The notes beneath the pieces are model-generated. The model ran no database searches. It was given only the letters and a program-made list of their open reading frames with translations, and was not told the DNA's origin. A stretch of 64,000 bases of DNA from Psychrobacter urativorans (GTDB lineage Bacteria; Pseudomonadota; Gammaproteobacteria; Pseudomonadales; Moraxellaceae). A program made the translations under genes and the position numbers. Within the stretch, counting starts at the first letter, position 1; every line of letters starts with the position of its first letter. The DNA lies in NCBI RefSeq assembly GCF_904846675.1, contig NZ_CAJHBT010000014.1:1-64000 (forward strand), in the 5' to 3' direction. Positions 1 to 9,167 of this stretch are shown in pieces.

Positions 1-2
1 AT

Positions 3-53
3 GAAGCTGCTGTGATTCTAGCCTGTGTCTTTATTTGGCTGCCGCTGATTTGA
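3..53 (+). CDS. C-terminal end of an unidentified membrane protein (partial)
   Basis: The window opens inside a possible coding frame that runs 16 codons to a TGA at 51-53. The residues are strongly hydrophobic (EAAVILACVFIWLPLI), as in the last transmembrane helix of an inner-membrane protein. The piece is too short to name a family, and a chance open frame of this length is possible. Only the hydrophobic run and its position at the edge support it. Confidence 0.3.
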   Translation, partial: EAAVILACVFIWLPLI

Positions 54-498
54 ATTCTATACAGACCCTAGTCTTAAAGCGTAACTAACATCATTTTAGC
101 CGCATAGCAGTGTAGAACGATATAGCTATGCTGTGTAGCTCTTACATTAACCAACTACATCGATTCTTTGACCACCATGAACTAGTACACACTATCCAAC
201 GTCTGCACGCTTACAACCTGAACACTCCCATTGATTGATAAAGTTTGTTAAATAGACAAAAAACTGCCAATTACGTCTAAAAATATAGATTGGGCATTGA
301 TACAAACAGTATCTTTTTAAGCAAAAAACTCGCAATTTAAATTTTGATAGCATACAATGACTGCCAATTTGTGTCCGATAGCTTGTTTTTTGTACAGTTT
401 GCGCCGAAAAGTTATTTTATAAATCAGCGTTCTATAGACAGTATCTTGTATAAAAAAGGCACAGAAAGTCAAAACCTCAGTCGACATAGGGAGATGTG
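54..498. other. Intergenic region upstream of the DUF3360 gene
   Basis: These 445 AT-rich bases hold no convincing gene. A 10-base direct repeat, ACTGCCAATT, occurs at 263-272 and 360-369. No promoter with two good hexamers at correct spacing was found. A Shine-Dalgarno sequence (AGGGAG, 488-493) serves the next gene. Confidence 0.5.
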
Positions 499-2022
499 AT
501 GAGCAACACCGAAATTCCTACCTCAGGATCTAATCCCCAGCCAGATCCAGCCGATTATGACAATGAATTGCAAGGTAGCTATGCAGAATTGCATCAGCCA
601 AGCTCAAGTTTTGAGAATCGGGATGCCTATTTAAATCGTGAATTACAAATCATGCAGCCAAAGCGCTGGCGTGCTAACTTACCGTTTCGCGATTATCGTT
701 TTGAGTATGAAGATACTATTCCTGCGATGGCGGCGACAATTGGTAAAGTGGTGATGGTGGGTGCTATTGCGGCCACCTTCGCAGGACCGTTAGGGTTAGG
801 TGAAGCATTCGTTTTAGAAAACGTACGCTATGAGTTATTAATCGTCTCATTCTTTATTATTGTATTTTCAGGTTTTTTCCTACCTACTGCCAACCTTGCG
901 GGTACGCATGGACCGCTCATTCCTCTGATTCCTATTGTGGTTGCCGCTGGCGGTCACCCGATGGCTTTTGGCTTACTTATCGGTGCCTTTGGCCTATTAC
1001 TGGCGATTAGTAAAGGGGGTAGTTTGCTGGCGAACTTGACCAGTAAAGGCGTGTGTGGAGGTCTGCTGCTGTACCTGGGCTTTATTGGTACTACCTCCCA
1101 AGTCAAAAACTTATTTACATGGGCTGAAGGTATTGGCATGTCGCATATTGCTTTTATCGTAATTTTGCTTACCATTATACTTTATGCTCTGCTAGAGAAT
1201 TTTAATAAGCGCTGGCTTGCGGTACCGCTTAGCTGCTTATTGGGTGGCGGTGTTGCCTTCGCATTAGGTGCGCCCTTTGAGTTCCATACCGGACCCGGTT
1301 TGCCGCATATGAGTCCCATGTATTGGTGGGGAGAGAATACGGGTTGGATGCTAGGTCTGCCGACCGTTGAGAGCTTTATTGTCGTACTGCCCTTTGCAGT
1401 ATTGGCAGTTGCTATGTGGTCACCAGACTTTTTAGGTCATCAAGTGTTCCAAAAAATAAGCTATCCTAAACGCACCGAAAAAGTGTTGATGGACATTGAT
1501 GATACGATGGTCAGTGCGTCTGTACGTCAGGTTGCAGGTTCAGTACTAGGCGGCACAAACTTTGCCTCATCATGGGGAACTTATATTGTCCCTGCAGCAA
1601 TTGCCAAACGTCCTATTCCTGCCGGTGCCGTCTTAACCGCTTTGTTCTGTGTGATTGCTGGCCTTTGGGGTTATCCAATGGACTTGGCAATTTGGGAACC
1701 GGTCATGTGTGTGGCCTTAATTGTTGGGGTTTTTATCCCTCTGTTAGAGGCGGGCATGGAGATGACGCGAGTTGGTAAAACGACCCAGTCTGCTGCGATT
1801 GTAGTCTTTGCCTCTGCATTAGTGAACCCAGCCTTTGGTTGGTCAATTACCTTGTTACTCGATAACTTGGGCTTGATTGGCTCCAAAGAGCGTAGTGCTA
1901 GCTTATCAAAAATGAGCCGCTGGATTATTCCTGGCGTCATGTTTGTGGTGTTGACAGGCGTTATGGCAGTGGTCGGTATGTTACCGGGTATCCCAGCACT
2001 GCTACCGAACTTCCGTCATTAA
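499..2022 (+). CDS. DUF3360 family multi-pass inner-membrane protein, putative transporter
   Basis: A 507-residue protein with a hydrophilic N-terminus of about 75 residues, including a phrase like ELQIMQPKRWRANLPFRDYR, followed by ten or more hydrophobic helices. I recognise it as DUF3360 from this N-terminal signature and the overall length. The family has no established substrate. Its hydrophobic pattern and a GTHGPLIPLIP-type re-entrant segment near residue 140 suggest a secondary carrier of the APC/SulP type, which is inference. The open frame extends to a GTG at 496, but ATG at 499 lies 5 nt from AGGGAG and is preferred. The gene is monocistronic: a strong terminator follows at 2116-2143 and the next gene has a different role. 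Confidence 0.8.
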   Translation: MSNTEIPTSGSNPQPDPADYDNELQGSYAELHQPSSSFENRDAYLNRELQIMQPKRWRANLPFRDYRFEYEDTIPAMAATIGKVVMVGAIAATFAGPLGLGEAFVLENVRYELLIVSFFIIVFSGFFLPTANLAGTHGPLIPLIPIVVAAGGHPMAFGLLIGAFGLLLAISKGGSLLANLTSKGVCGGLLLYLGFIGTTSQVKNLFTWAEGIGMSHIAFIVILLTIILYALLENFNKRWLAVPLSCLLGGGVAFALGAPFEFHTGPGLPHMSPMYWWGENTGWMLGLPTVESFIVVLPFAVLAVAMWSPDFLGHQVFQKISYPKRTEKVLMDIDDTMVSASVRQVAGSVLGGTNFASSWGTYIVPAAIAKRPIPAGAVLTALFCVIAGLWGYPMDLAIWEPVMCVALIVGVFIPLLEAGMEMTRVGKTTQSAAIVVFASALVNPAFGWSITLLLDNLGLIGSKERSASLSKMSRWIIPGVMFVVLTGVMAVVGMLPGIPALLPNFRH

Positions 2023-2115
2023 GCTTATAGGTTAAGTACCTTTATTTGAACTGGTTAAATGAGATCATTAATGGCATTCATTAAGTGCAATGACTTGAAA
2101 TTTAATTCCAGTTAT

Positions 2116-2143
2116 AAAAAGTCAGCTTCGTGCTGACTTTTTT
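2116..2143 (+). terminator. Rho-independent terminator after the DUF3360 gene
   Basis: Stem GTCAGC/GCTGAC with flanking A/T pairs, a 5-nt loop TTCGT and six U. It lies about 95 nt after the stop codon. Confidence 0.85.
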
Positions 2144-2246
2144 ATTATCTGATATTCGTCCAAAACATGCTTACAGTTGCGCTTGCAAAACAGCCGATAT
2201 CCCCCATAATTAGTAAGATATCAGTATCTTTGAGAGTACTCTGTTT

Positions 2247-4091
2247 ATGGTTAATGTCCCCGCGCCTAATAGTGTCGATGATAAACAAGCCCGCCTGAAG
2301 CATTTAATTAAACGCCTGCCAAATTTGCCAGGGGTCTATAAAATGTTGGGTAAAAATGGCGATATTCTCTATGTCGGTAAAGCCAAATCACTAAAGAGCC
2401 GCGTCAACAGTTATTTTGCCAAAACCATCGACCATCCAAAAACGCGTGCGCTGGTAGCCCGTATCCACAATATCGAAACTATCATTACCCGTAGTGAAAC
2501 CGAAGCATTATTGCTTGAGCAAAACCTAATCAAAGAACACCGTCCGCCATATAATGTGCTGCTGCGTGATGATAAGTCTTATCTGTATGTGTTCATTTCC
2601 GCCGATAAAGGTTATCCAAGACTGGCGTATGGTCGCGGCAAAGGCAATCATCAAAAAGGCCGCTTTTTTGGGCCATTCCCCTCCGCACATGCCGCCAAAG
2701 AAACATTAGTGCTGATGCAAAAAATGTTTCAGATGCGCCAGTGTACCAACACCTTTTTTCGTCAACGTAAGCGTCCTTGTTTAGAGTATCAAATCAAACG
2801 CTGCCGCGCGCCTTGTGTGGGCTTAGTCACGGCTGAAGATTATGCTGAAGACGTGAACAATACCATTCGCTTTTTAAAAGGTGACTCCAGCGATATCCAT
2901 AGTGCCTTGATTGAGAAGATGGAAGCTGCTGCGGAAGAGCTAGATTTTGAAAAAGCAGTATTTTATCGCGACCAGCTGTCTATGCTGCGTGAAGTACAAG
3001 CAAAGCAAGCAGTTTACACGGTAGAGGGCGAGGCTGATGTCATTACCATTACCAGTCAGGCTGGGATGACTGCCGTCAATGTGCTGACCGTGCGCGGTGG
3101 ACGTGTGCTTGGTGGTAAAAATTACTTCCCTGATGTCGATAGCAATGAACCACTAGCGGATAATCTTTCTGCCTTTATCATGTCATTCTATTTTCAGGTG
3201 ACCGATGACTTGCCCGCTGAGATTATTTTAAGCCATGAATTACCGGATCAAAGCGCGGTTGCCGAAGCCTTAGCGACCCATTTTGGTAGTAAAGTCGTGA
3301 TAAAAACTAGCGTGCGCGAACATCGTGCCGAATGGTTAGATTTAGCGGCATTAAATGCCAAGAATGCTCTAAAAACTAAGTTAGGCGATTATTTAGAGTT
3401 GCATGCACGTTTTGGAGCGCTAAAAGACGTGCTAGCGTCAGTGACGGACCGAGTTATTGATCGTATTGAGTGTTTCGATATCTCGCACACGATGGGTGAG
3501 GCGACCATTGGGAGCTGTGTGGTCTTTGACCAAGGTGGCTCGCGTCGGCGCGATTATCGTCAATATGCGATTCATGACATTGTAGGTGGCGATGACTATG
3601 CAGCGATGAAGCAAGTACTGACTCGCCGTTATAAAAAACAGCCATTGCCGGACTTGTTGCTTATTGATGGCGGTAAAGGTCAGCTCAGTATGGCAAAAGA
3701 GGTGCTGGTTGAGTTGGGTATTCTTGGTGATACCTTACTGATTGGAGTTGCCAAAGGTGAGGGGCGTAAAGCGGGCTTAGAAGTATTGCACTTCTTAGAT
3801 CACGATCCGCTTGATTTGCCTATGGATAGTAAAGCACTGCATTTGCTGATGCATATTCGCGATGAAGCGCATCGTTTTGCTATTACTGCCCATCGTAAAA
3901 AACGCGATAAGCGCCGTTCATCGTCAGTGTTAGAAGTGATTCCGGGCCTTGGTGAAAAACGCCGCCGTGACTTGCTCAATCATTTTGGCGGTATGCAGCA
4001 GTTGCTAGGTGCATCACAGCAAGAATTGGGCGGCGTGCAAGGTATTGGACCGGTGTTAGCTAAAACCGTTTATAAAGTCTTGCATGAGTAG
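2247..4091 (+). CDS. uvrC: UvrABC excinuclease subunit C
   Basis: A 614-residue protein that makes the two incisions flanking a DNA lesion in nucleotide excision repair, acting with UvrA and UvrB in the cytoplasm. Domains in order: an N-terminal GIY-YIG nuclease (about residues 25-105, with [20 protein letters not shown]); a cysteine cluster near 170-200; a UVR motif for UvrB contact near 210-245; the RNase H-like second nuclease ([20 protein letters not shown] near 410, [11 protein letters not shown] near 470); and a C-terminal helix-hairpin-helix pair ([27 protein letters not shown]). Length is normal for the family (E. coli 610). The start is ATG 2247. It stands alone, with uvrA and uvrB not in the window. 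Confidence 0.97.
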   Translation: MVNVPAPNSVDDKQARLKHLIKRLPNLPGVYKMLGKNGDILYVGKAKSLKSRVNSYFAKTIDHPKTRALVARIHNIETIITRSETEALLLEQNLIKEHRPPYNVLLRDDKSYLYVFISADKGYPRLAYGRGKGNHQKGRFFGPFPSAHAAKETLVLMQKMFQMRQCTNTFFRQRKRPCLEYQIKRCRAPCVGLVTAEDYAEDVNNTIRFLKGDSSDIHSALIEKMEAAAEELDFEKAVFYRDQLSMLREVQAKQAVYTVEGEADVITITSQAGMTAVNVLTVRGGRVLGGKNYFPDVDSNEPLADNLSAFIMSFYFQVTDDLPAEIILSHELPDQSAVAEALATHFGSKVVIKTSVREHRAEWLDLAALNAKNALKTKLGDYLELHARFGALKDVLASVTDRVIDRIECFDISHTMGEATIGSCVVFDQGGSRRRDYRQYAIHDIVGGDDYAAMKQVLTRRYKKQPLPDLLLIDGGKGQLSMAKEVLVELGILGDTLLIGVAKGEGRKAGLEVLHFLDHDPLDLPMDSKALHLLMHIRDEAHRFAITAHRKKRDKRRSSSVLEVIPGLGEKRRRDLLNHFGGMQQLLGASQQELGGVQGIGPVLAKTVYKVLHE

Positions 4092-4105
4092 TATTGTCTG
4101 CTCAT

Positions 4106-4143
4106 AAAAAAATGACAACAGCCCTAAGGCTATTATCATTCTG
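4106..4143 (-). terminator. Minus-strand terminator for the 43-residue small gene
   Basis: Read on the minus strand, AATGATAATAGCC pairs with GGCTGTTGTCATT around a 4-nt loop. Two positions are G-U wobbles that would be mismatches on the plus strand. Seven U follow. The asymmetry shows it works for leftward transcripts, about 20 nt after the stop of the small ORF. Confidence 0.75.
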
Positions 4144-4163
4144 AAGTCAATAATTTTTAACCG

Positions 4164-4295
4164 CTAAAAATCAAGATGTAACTGTTGATTCGGATAACTG
4201 CGACAGTGTTGGCAAACACGTTCCCAGCGTTTAAATCTATACCGCCAATACCAACGTACGTGCACGGCTTTAGGATAACGGCATTGAATATCCAT
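4164..4295 (-). CDS. 43-residue basic, aromatic, cysteine-containing small protein
   Basis: A short ORF supported by signals on both sides: GGAGG sits 5 nt before its ATG (4293-4295), and a wobble-paired terminator with seven U lies 20 nt after its stop. The product begins MDIQCRYPKAVHV and contains an arginine/tryptophan/tyrosine-rich centre (RWYWRYRFKRW) and a CQHC pair near residue 28, with another cysteine at position 5. The CxxC could bind metal or nucleic acid, but two to three cysteines are fewer than a full zinc ribbon. The frame extends 17 codons upstream to another ATG, but only the inner ATG has a strong ribosome-binding site. I do not recognise the family. Confidence 0.6.
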   Translation of the reverse strand: MDIQCRYPKAVHVRWYWRYRFKRWERVCQHCRSYPNQQLHLDF

Positions 4296-4462
4296 CAAAA
4301 CCTCCATAATTGTTAGAAAAATTTCACAACTATGGAGCATAGACATTTATTAGCGTTTGCTATTATGCATATTTACTATAAAATATATGAACCCTACCAA
4401 GGTAAATAAACTTTATTAGTAAGCTAGTCTAGCTCCACAGCTGTCTTATATAAAAGTTTTTT

Positions 4463-4494
4463 AAGCTCAGCGATTAATATTGCTGAGCTTTTTT
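4463..4494 (+). terminator. Plus-strand terminator downstream of uvrC, opposite no plus-strand gene
   Basis: A perfect 9-bp stem AAGCTCAGC/GCTGAGCTT with a 10-nt loop, then six U on the plus strand. The minus reading is followed by A residues, so it acts rightward. The nearest plus-strand gene is uvrC, which stops about 370 nt earlier. It therefore ends either a long uvrC 3' UTR or an unannotated RNA antisense to the small gene at 4164-4295. Confidence 0.7.
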
Positions 4495-4562
4495 AATTTT
4501 CCATATCTAATTTCTCCTTTTCGCAATAGATTATTAAAAAATAAAGGTTAAGTGAAATCTAT

Positions 4563-5132
4563 CTACCCTTTTTTCTGCATATATGTCACAAATTTAAAGT
4601 CTAAACCACTTTTATCATCATGCATTTTCTCAGACTGTTGGACGATATCAAAAGCGCTTGGTAGCACAGGATAAAAAGCATCACCATCACTGATTTCAGT
4701 ATCGACATGGGTCAGCTCAATACGATCGGTATATGTCAGCGCGTCGCTAAATACCCGCTCGCCGCCGATCACCCAAATCGTCTCAAGCTCTATATCTTTT
4801 GCCAAGCTTGCGGCTTGGGTTAACGCTTCATCTAAACTATGTAGCACATGAGCGTTCTCGCATCCTACGAGACCTTTTTGCTCAGCATAGTCTGTTTGGG
4901 TGGTGATAATAAAACTAATGCGCTTCGGTAGCGGTTTACTACCCATCGACTCAAAAGTTTTGCGACCCATAATGACAATACCTTGTATCGCACTGTCCGT
5001 TTTTGCAGTAGTCATCAGCTTAAAGTGCTTCAAATCTGCTGAGATATGCCACGGCAAGTCATTGCCTTTACCAATACAGCAATTGCTACTGATAGCCGCA
5101 ATTTGGGCAACTTGGATGTTGGCATAACTCAT
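4563..5132 (-). CDS. folA: Dihydrofolate reductase
   Basis: A 189-residue enzyme that reduces 7,8-dihydrofolate to tetrahydrofolate with NADPH. It regenerates the folate oxidised by ThyA, whose gene lies 83 nt upstream on the same strand. Visible family marks: the AAISSNCCIGKGNDLPWHIS loop, Asp33 equivalent to catalytic Asp27 of E. coli (in ISADLKHFK), VIMGRKTFESMG, and the NADPH-binding glycines in IWVIGGERVFSDAL. It is longer than the E. coli enzyme (159 residues) because of loop insertions around residues 45-50 and 80-110. The start is the ATG at 5132. The thyA-folA arrangement suggests co-transcription. Confidence 0.96.
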   Translation of the reverse strand: MSYANIQVAQIAAISSNCCIGKGNDLPWHISADLKHFKLMTTAKTDSAIQGIVIMGRKTFESMGSKPLPKRISFIITTQTDYAEQKGLVGCENAHVLHSLDEALTQAASLAKDIELETIWVIGGERVFSDALTYTDRIELTHVDTEISDGDAFYPVLPSAFDIVQQSEKMHDDKSGLDFKFVTYMQKKG

Positions 5133-5215
5133 AGACTGTCCTCTTTATTGTTATGAATACCCGCGAATGAGATAAGCGAGCTAGTTAATAAAGGCATATT
5201 AACCAAAACAAATAT

Positions 5216-6121
5216 TTATACCGCAACTTTAGCTTTAATAGCTGGGTGCGATTCATAGTCGTCAATACTAATGTATTCATATTCAAAAGCAAAAATATCT
5301 TTCACATTTGAATTTAGCGTCAAAGTCGGCAATGCAAAGGGATTGCGCGTTAGTTGCAATTCTGCTTGCTCACGGTGGTTTTGATAAATATGACAATCGC
5401 CACCCGTCCAAATAAACTCACCAATATCCAATCCGCAAACTTGCGCTATCATTTGGGTCAACAGCGCATAGCTGGCAATATTAAACGGCACGCCTAAGAA
5501 TAAGTCGGCTGAGCGCTGATATAGCTGGCAAGACAGTTTATTATCCGCCACAAAGAACTGAAACATGGTATGGCAAGGGGGTAGCGCTACTTGCTCAGCT
5601 TCACTAGGATTCCAGCCGGAAACAATCAAGCGCCGCGAATTAGGATTGGTTTTAATTTGGTTAATGACGTTAGTGATTTGGTCAATACCGTCATTATTAT
5701 AACTTTGGCAAATACCATCATTATTATCAACGCGCTTACTAGCGCCATAATTGCGCCATTGATGCCCATAAATAGGCCCCAACTCGCCCTCGGGACGATT
5801 AAAGCGTGCGGTCTGTGCCGCTGTTGCCCACTCATTCCATATCCGCACATTATGCTGCTGCAGATAATCAACGTGGGTACTACCGCTTAAAAACCAAAGT
5901 AGCTCATAAACGATAGATTTAAAATGAACTTTTTTGGTGGTGAGCAAAGGAAAACCGGTTGCTAAGTCAAAGCGCAGTTGCGCCCCAAAATGACTGAGCG
6001 TACCCGTTCCTGTACGATCACCTTTTTCGGTGCCATTGGTAAGAACGTGGCGGAGCAAATCTAGATAAGCTTGCTCATTATTACTAGTATAGTAATTACT
6101 GTCATGGTTGTTCTTGATCAT
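5216..6121 (-). CDS. thyA: Thymidylate synthase
   Basis: A 301-residue enzyme that methylates dUMP to dTMP using methylenetetrahydrofolate and yields dihydrofolate for the adjacent FolA. Key parts are clear: the phosphate-binding arginine in [10 protein letters not shown], catalytic Cys183 in [10 protein letters not shown], the dUMP-binding [17 protein letters not shown], and the C-terminal IKAKVAV. It exceeds E. coli ThyA (264 residues) because of an N-terminal extension of about 16 residues and an Asn/Asp-rich insertion at about residues 127-147, which arose from an in-frame 27-bp repeat (5684-5727). The active site is intact, so it should be functional. It is probably co-transcribed with folA. 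Confidence 0.97.
   Translation of the reverse strand: MIKNNHDSNYYTSNNEQAYLDLLRHVLTNGTEKGDRTGTGTLSHFGAQLRFDLATGFPLLTTKKVHFKSIVYELLWFLSGSTHVDYLQQHNVRIWNEWATAAQTARFNRPEGELGPIYGHQWRNYGASKRVDNNDGICQSYNNDGIDQITNVINQIKTNPNSRRLIVSGWNPSEAEQVALPPCHTMFQFFVADNKLSCQLYQRSADLFLGVPFNIASYALLTQMIAQVCGLDIGEFIWTGGDCHIYQNHREQAELQLTRNPFALPTLTLNSNVKDIFAFEYEYISIDDYESHPAIKAKVAV
5684..5727 (-). repeat. 27-bp-period tandem repeat inside thyA
   Basis: A 17-base unit (AATACCGTCATTATTAT on the plus strand) at 5684-5700 recurs at 5711-5727 with one change. The 27-base period is exactly 9 codons, giving two NNDGI motifs in the protein. This looks like slippage or duplication that kept the frame. Confidence 0.8.
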
Positions 6122-6196
6122 AAAAGTGCTCTTTCCTATTATTAAAATGCATTATTCACACCTCTTATAAAAACGGTATTTGACGAGACATAATGC

Positions 6197-7081
6197 TTAA
6201 TAAGCGCCTTGCTTACCCCAGTCATAGATGCCGCGTTTATAAGCATAAACAAGTAGGATAATGCCAAGAATAACCATAGGTGCAGATAATATTTGCCCTT
6301 TGGTCATCCAACCTAATAAGATGAAACCTTGGTCGACATCGGGCTGGCGGAAGAATTCGATGATAAAACGGCTCAGACCATAGCCTAATAAGAAGACCGC
6401 AGTCACTGCCATACGCGGACGCGGCTTTGATGAATACCACCATAAAAATAGGAATAATAATAACCCTTCAGCAACCGCTTCATATAACTGTGAAGGATGA
6501 CGCGGCAATAAATACTGGCCATTTACATCAGTTGCCAGCTCTTGTAATCTAGGATTGGCTTGCAGTTGTTGGATATCAAAATTAGCAGCTTGCGGAAAAT
6601 AAGTAAGCCAATTATAGCCACCGTCGGAAACTCGGCCCCATAGCTCGCCATTAATATAATTGCCTAAACGCCCGAATAATAGACCAGTTGGGACGCAGGG
6701 AACGATAAAGTCGAAGACTTGAAAAGGTGTCTTTTTATATTTATGCGCAAAGTACCACATGCCGAGCATGACGCCGATAAAGCCGCCATGAAATGACATA
6801 CCGCCTTCCCAAACTTTAAATAAATAAGCAGGGTTCTGTAACAGCTCACCGAACTGATAAAACAGCACATAACCGACACGGCCACCTAAGATGACCCCAA
6901 GCGCACCAAAAAATACCAAGTCCGAAACCATATCGGTTGACCAGTTATCGCGCTTAGTACTGCGATACCATGCCAGACCGTAAGCAGCTGCAAAGGCTAG
7001 CAAATACATTAGGCCGTACCAGTGAACTTCTACCGGGCCTAATGATAGCGCCACGGGATCAAACTGAGGATGAATCATCAT
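6197..7081 (-). CDS. lgt: Prolipoprotein diacylglyceryl transferase
   Basis: A 294-residue inner-membrane enzyme that moves diacylglycerol from phosphatidylglycerol onto the lipobox cysteine, the first step of lipoprotein maturation. Visible: about seven hydrophobic helices; the GGMSFHGGFIGVMLG segment carrying the essential histidine; the signature around FDFIVPCVPTGLLFGRLGNY with NGELWGR; and HPSQLYEA near the C-terminal third. The open frame continues to 7162, adding 27 hydrophilic residues, but the family normally begins near MIHPQFDPVALSLGP, so ATG 7081 (or 7078) is chosen. Neither start has a strong ribosome-binding site. Lnt, the last enzyme of the pathway, is at 49951. The gene lies upstream of thyA on the same strand. 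Confidence 0.96.
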   Translation of the reverse strand: MMIHPQFDPVALSLGPVEVHWYGLMYLLAFAAAYGLAWYRSTKRDNWSTDMVSDLVFFGALGVILGGRVGYVLFYQFGELLQNPAYLFKVWEGGMSFHGGFIGVMLGMWYFAHKYKKTPFQVFDFIVPCVPTGLLFGRLGNYINGELWGRVSDGGYNWLTYFPQAANFDIQQLQANPRLQELATDVNGQYLLPRHPSQLYEAVAEGLLLFLFLWWYSSKPRPRMAVTAVFLLGYGLSRFIIEFFRQPDVDQGFILLGWMTKGQILSAPMVILGIILLVYAYKRGIYDWGKQGAY

Positions 7082-7308
7082 AAGAGCATCATAATAGTGA
7101 TAATAATTATGCTGCTCATGATAGCAAAATTCGTGCTTTAGGCATACCATCATCGCTACCATAACCCAATCATAACTACGTACTTTTTATAGTCGATGCT
7201 ATCTATAAAAGCCATCTAGAAAAGGCAGAAGAAAACGGCTAAGATGGAAAAGTTCATTCATGATTTATAGTATCAACAGTGTCATAAAAATTGAGACAAA
7301 GGAGCCTT

Positions 7309-8109
7309 ATGTGTATCGTCGCCATTGCTTGGCAGTTATTCGATGAGTTGCCGCTAGTATTACTGTCTAACCGCGATGAGTTTTTACAGCGTCCAACTGA
7401 GCCGTTACACCAGTGGTTGGATAAACCCATCTATGCTGGGCGCGATTGCCAAAGCGGTGGTACCTGGTTAGGTATTCATCAAGAGCTGCATCAACAAAAC
7501 GGACGTTGGGCGGCAGTGCTTAACTTTCGTGATGGTGTACAAGCAACTTCGAATGAGCGTTCACGTGGCGAGTTGGTGACTGATTTTTTGACCAGCGCTC
7601 TAAGTCCTATGAGCTTTGCACGACAAATTAGCTTGCCAGATTATGCGGGCTTTAATCTTATTATCGGTGATGCTGAGCAAGCTGTCATCGTTAACAACAG
7701 AGGTTATGCACCCACACCGTTATATGCTGGGCTGCATGTATTGTCTAATGGACAACCGGATGAGGGTTGGTTTAAAACGGAACGGCTACGGGGTAGGTTG
7801 CGGCAAGAAGTGCTACCGCTGCTTAGCGAGGACAGTAGCTTTAATTATTGGCAAGACGCAGCCTTTGACGTATTGTCAGATAATACTAAAGCGCCGACGG
7901 CTGAGTTGCCTAAGACCGGGGTTGCCTTTGAGGTTGAGCAAGCGTTATCCTCTGTCTATATTGAGCCTATGGCTTTGGCTGTTCTTAAAACTACCATGCC
8001 GACTTATGGTACGCGTACACAAAGTATTTTAACTTTGCGTAATGAAGAGGGTAGCTGCGCAGAAGTGAGGGCTGAGCTTATCAGTCGTGAGTTAGGTAAT
8101 GATGGCTAG
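7309..8109 (+). CDS. NRDE family protein (TANGO2-like, predicted Ntn hydrolase fold)
   Basis: A 266-residue member of the NRDE/TANGO2 family. The N-terminus MCIVAIAWQ puts a cysteine at position 2, as expected if it becomes the N-terminal nucleophile after Met removal. The namesake SNRDEF motif is at about residues 26-31 and GGTWLG near 52. Eukaryotic TANGO2 is linked to haem or lipid handling, and the bacterial function is not settled. The frame reaches a TTG at 7291, but ATG 7309 follows AAAGGAG by 4 nt and matches the family start. It is monocistronic and converges on rppH. Confidence 0.88.
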   Translation: MCIVAIAWQLFDELPLVLLSNRDEFLQRPTEPLHQWLDKPIYAGRDCQSGGTWLGIHQELHQQNGRWAAVLNFRDGVQATSNERSRGELVTDFLTSALSPMSFARQISLPDYAGFNLIIGDAEQAVIVNNRGYAPTPLYAGLHVLSNGQPDEGWFKTERLRGRLRQEVLPLLSEDSSFNYWQDAAFDVLSDNTKAPTAELPKTGVAFEVEQALSSVYIEPMALAVLKTTMPTYGTRTQSILTLRNEEGSCAEVRAELISRELGNDG

Positions 8110-8120
8110 CACCAATAAAA

Positions 8121-8166
8121 ATGCCTGCTCTAGCGTCTGAAAAGTAACAGACTTTAGAGCAGGCAT
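8121..8166. terminator. Bidirectional terminator between the NRDE gene and rppH
   Basis: A 12-bp perfect outer stem, ATGCCTGCTCTA/TAGAGCAGGCAT, with a second small TCTG/CAGA stem inside. On the minus strand it is followed by UUUUAUU, 25 nt after the rppH stop. The plus-strand tract is weaker. Confidence 0.75.
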
Positions 8167-8190
8167 CAATTTAAATTTAATGCTACTAAG

Positions 8191-8712
8191 TTATTCTATA
8201 AGCAAATGATTATTTTGTTCAGGAATAATCAGCTCTTGTCTGAGAGGTAATTCACGTACCAGCTCTTGCAAGGCGCGGCGATATACTCCGCGTTTAAAAT
8301 GAATCACTTGTCCAAGTGGATACCAGTAGCTGACCCATTGCCAATGGTCAAACTCAGGCTTACCTTCATCAAAGCGGATATGTTGAGTATTCGGCTCATC
8401 TAAGCGTAGCAAAAACCATTTTTGTTTTTGCCCAATACACAGCGGATATTGTCCATGACGCACGTAGCGTTTTGGCAAACGATAGCGCAACCAATCTTGC
8501 GTCACCGCCAATAAATCCACATGGCGCGGATATAGCCCGACCTCCTCCCAGAGCTCGCGATACATCGCATCCATCGGCGTCTCCCCACGGTCAATACCAC
8601 CTTGAGGGAACTGCCAAGCGTTGTGACCAATACGTTTTGCCCACAGAACTTGTCCTTGTGTATTTGCCAAGATGATGCCGACGTTTGCGCGAAAACCGTC
8701 TGCATCTATCAT
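8191..8712 (-). CDS. rppH: RNA pyrophosphohydrolase (Nudix)
   Basis: A 173-residue enzyme that removes pyrophosphate from 5'-triphosphorylated mRNA and so triggers RNase E-dependent decay. The Nudix box is complete at about residues 38-60 (starts GGIDRGE, ends RELWEEVGL). The N-terminus [15 protein letters not shown] and the [13 protein letters not shown] and [13 protein letters not shown] segments are typical of RppH rather than other Nudix enzymes. The frame begins at a TTG (8727), but ATG 8712 has AAAGG 7 nt upstream and matches the family start. It is slightly longer than E. coli RppH because of the C-terminal tail. Confidence 0.95.
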   Translation of the reverse strand: MIDADGFRANVGIILANTQGQVLWAKRIGHNAWQFPQGGIDRGETPMDAMYRELWEEVGLYPRHVDLLAVTQDWLRYRLPKRYVRHGQYPLCIGQKQKWFLLRLDEPNTQHIRFDEGKPEFDHWQWVSYWYPLGQVIHFKRGVYRRALQELVRELPLRQELIIPEQNNHLLIE

Positions 8713-9167
8713 GACTAAACCTTTCAAATTATTTAAAAACCGCTTATTTCAATATGGTACTGATAAGTGAGTCATAATTGTTATTTAATGACGGGTATTG
8801 GGTGACTGATATCGATACTTTATCAAAATAAGATTCATTGCCATTATTAAACCAAGAAACCAGCAAAATGTGTAACAGTATTTTGCTATAAAATGTTTCA
8901 CGAATTTATAACTGTAAAATCAATGGTTTATAAAGACAGTTTGTGAGCCATTAAGGGAGTTATATTTAGTGCATTTTAGGTGAGCAAAATTAAATTTTGT
9001 ATGGCTCATAAAAGTCTGATTTAGTATGCTAACTATTGATAGTCGTTCTATAAAATCGTGTTTTAGCTTGTGCTACACTGGCTCAGTAAAGTTAATAGTA
9101 ACGTGAATAGGAATATGAATTTAAATTCCTAAACCTATCGACAACGAATTAAAATAAGGGTAAAACC
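8713..9167. other. Intergenic region between rppH and the OsmC gene
   Basis: 455 AT-rich bases between divergent genes, so both promoters should lie here. A 7-bp inverted repeat GAGCCAT/ATGGCTC spans roughly 8944-9008. TACACT near 9072 could be a -10 element for the OsmC gene, but no good -35 partner at 16-18 nt is visible. No gene is seen. Confidence 0.5.

Noticed and set aside
4164..4346. Longer 60-codon form of the small cysteine protein
   Set aside because: The outer ATG lacks a ribosome-binding site, whereas GGAGG precedes the inner ATG at 4295.
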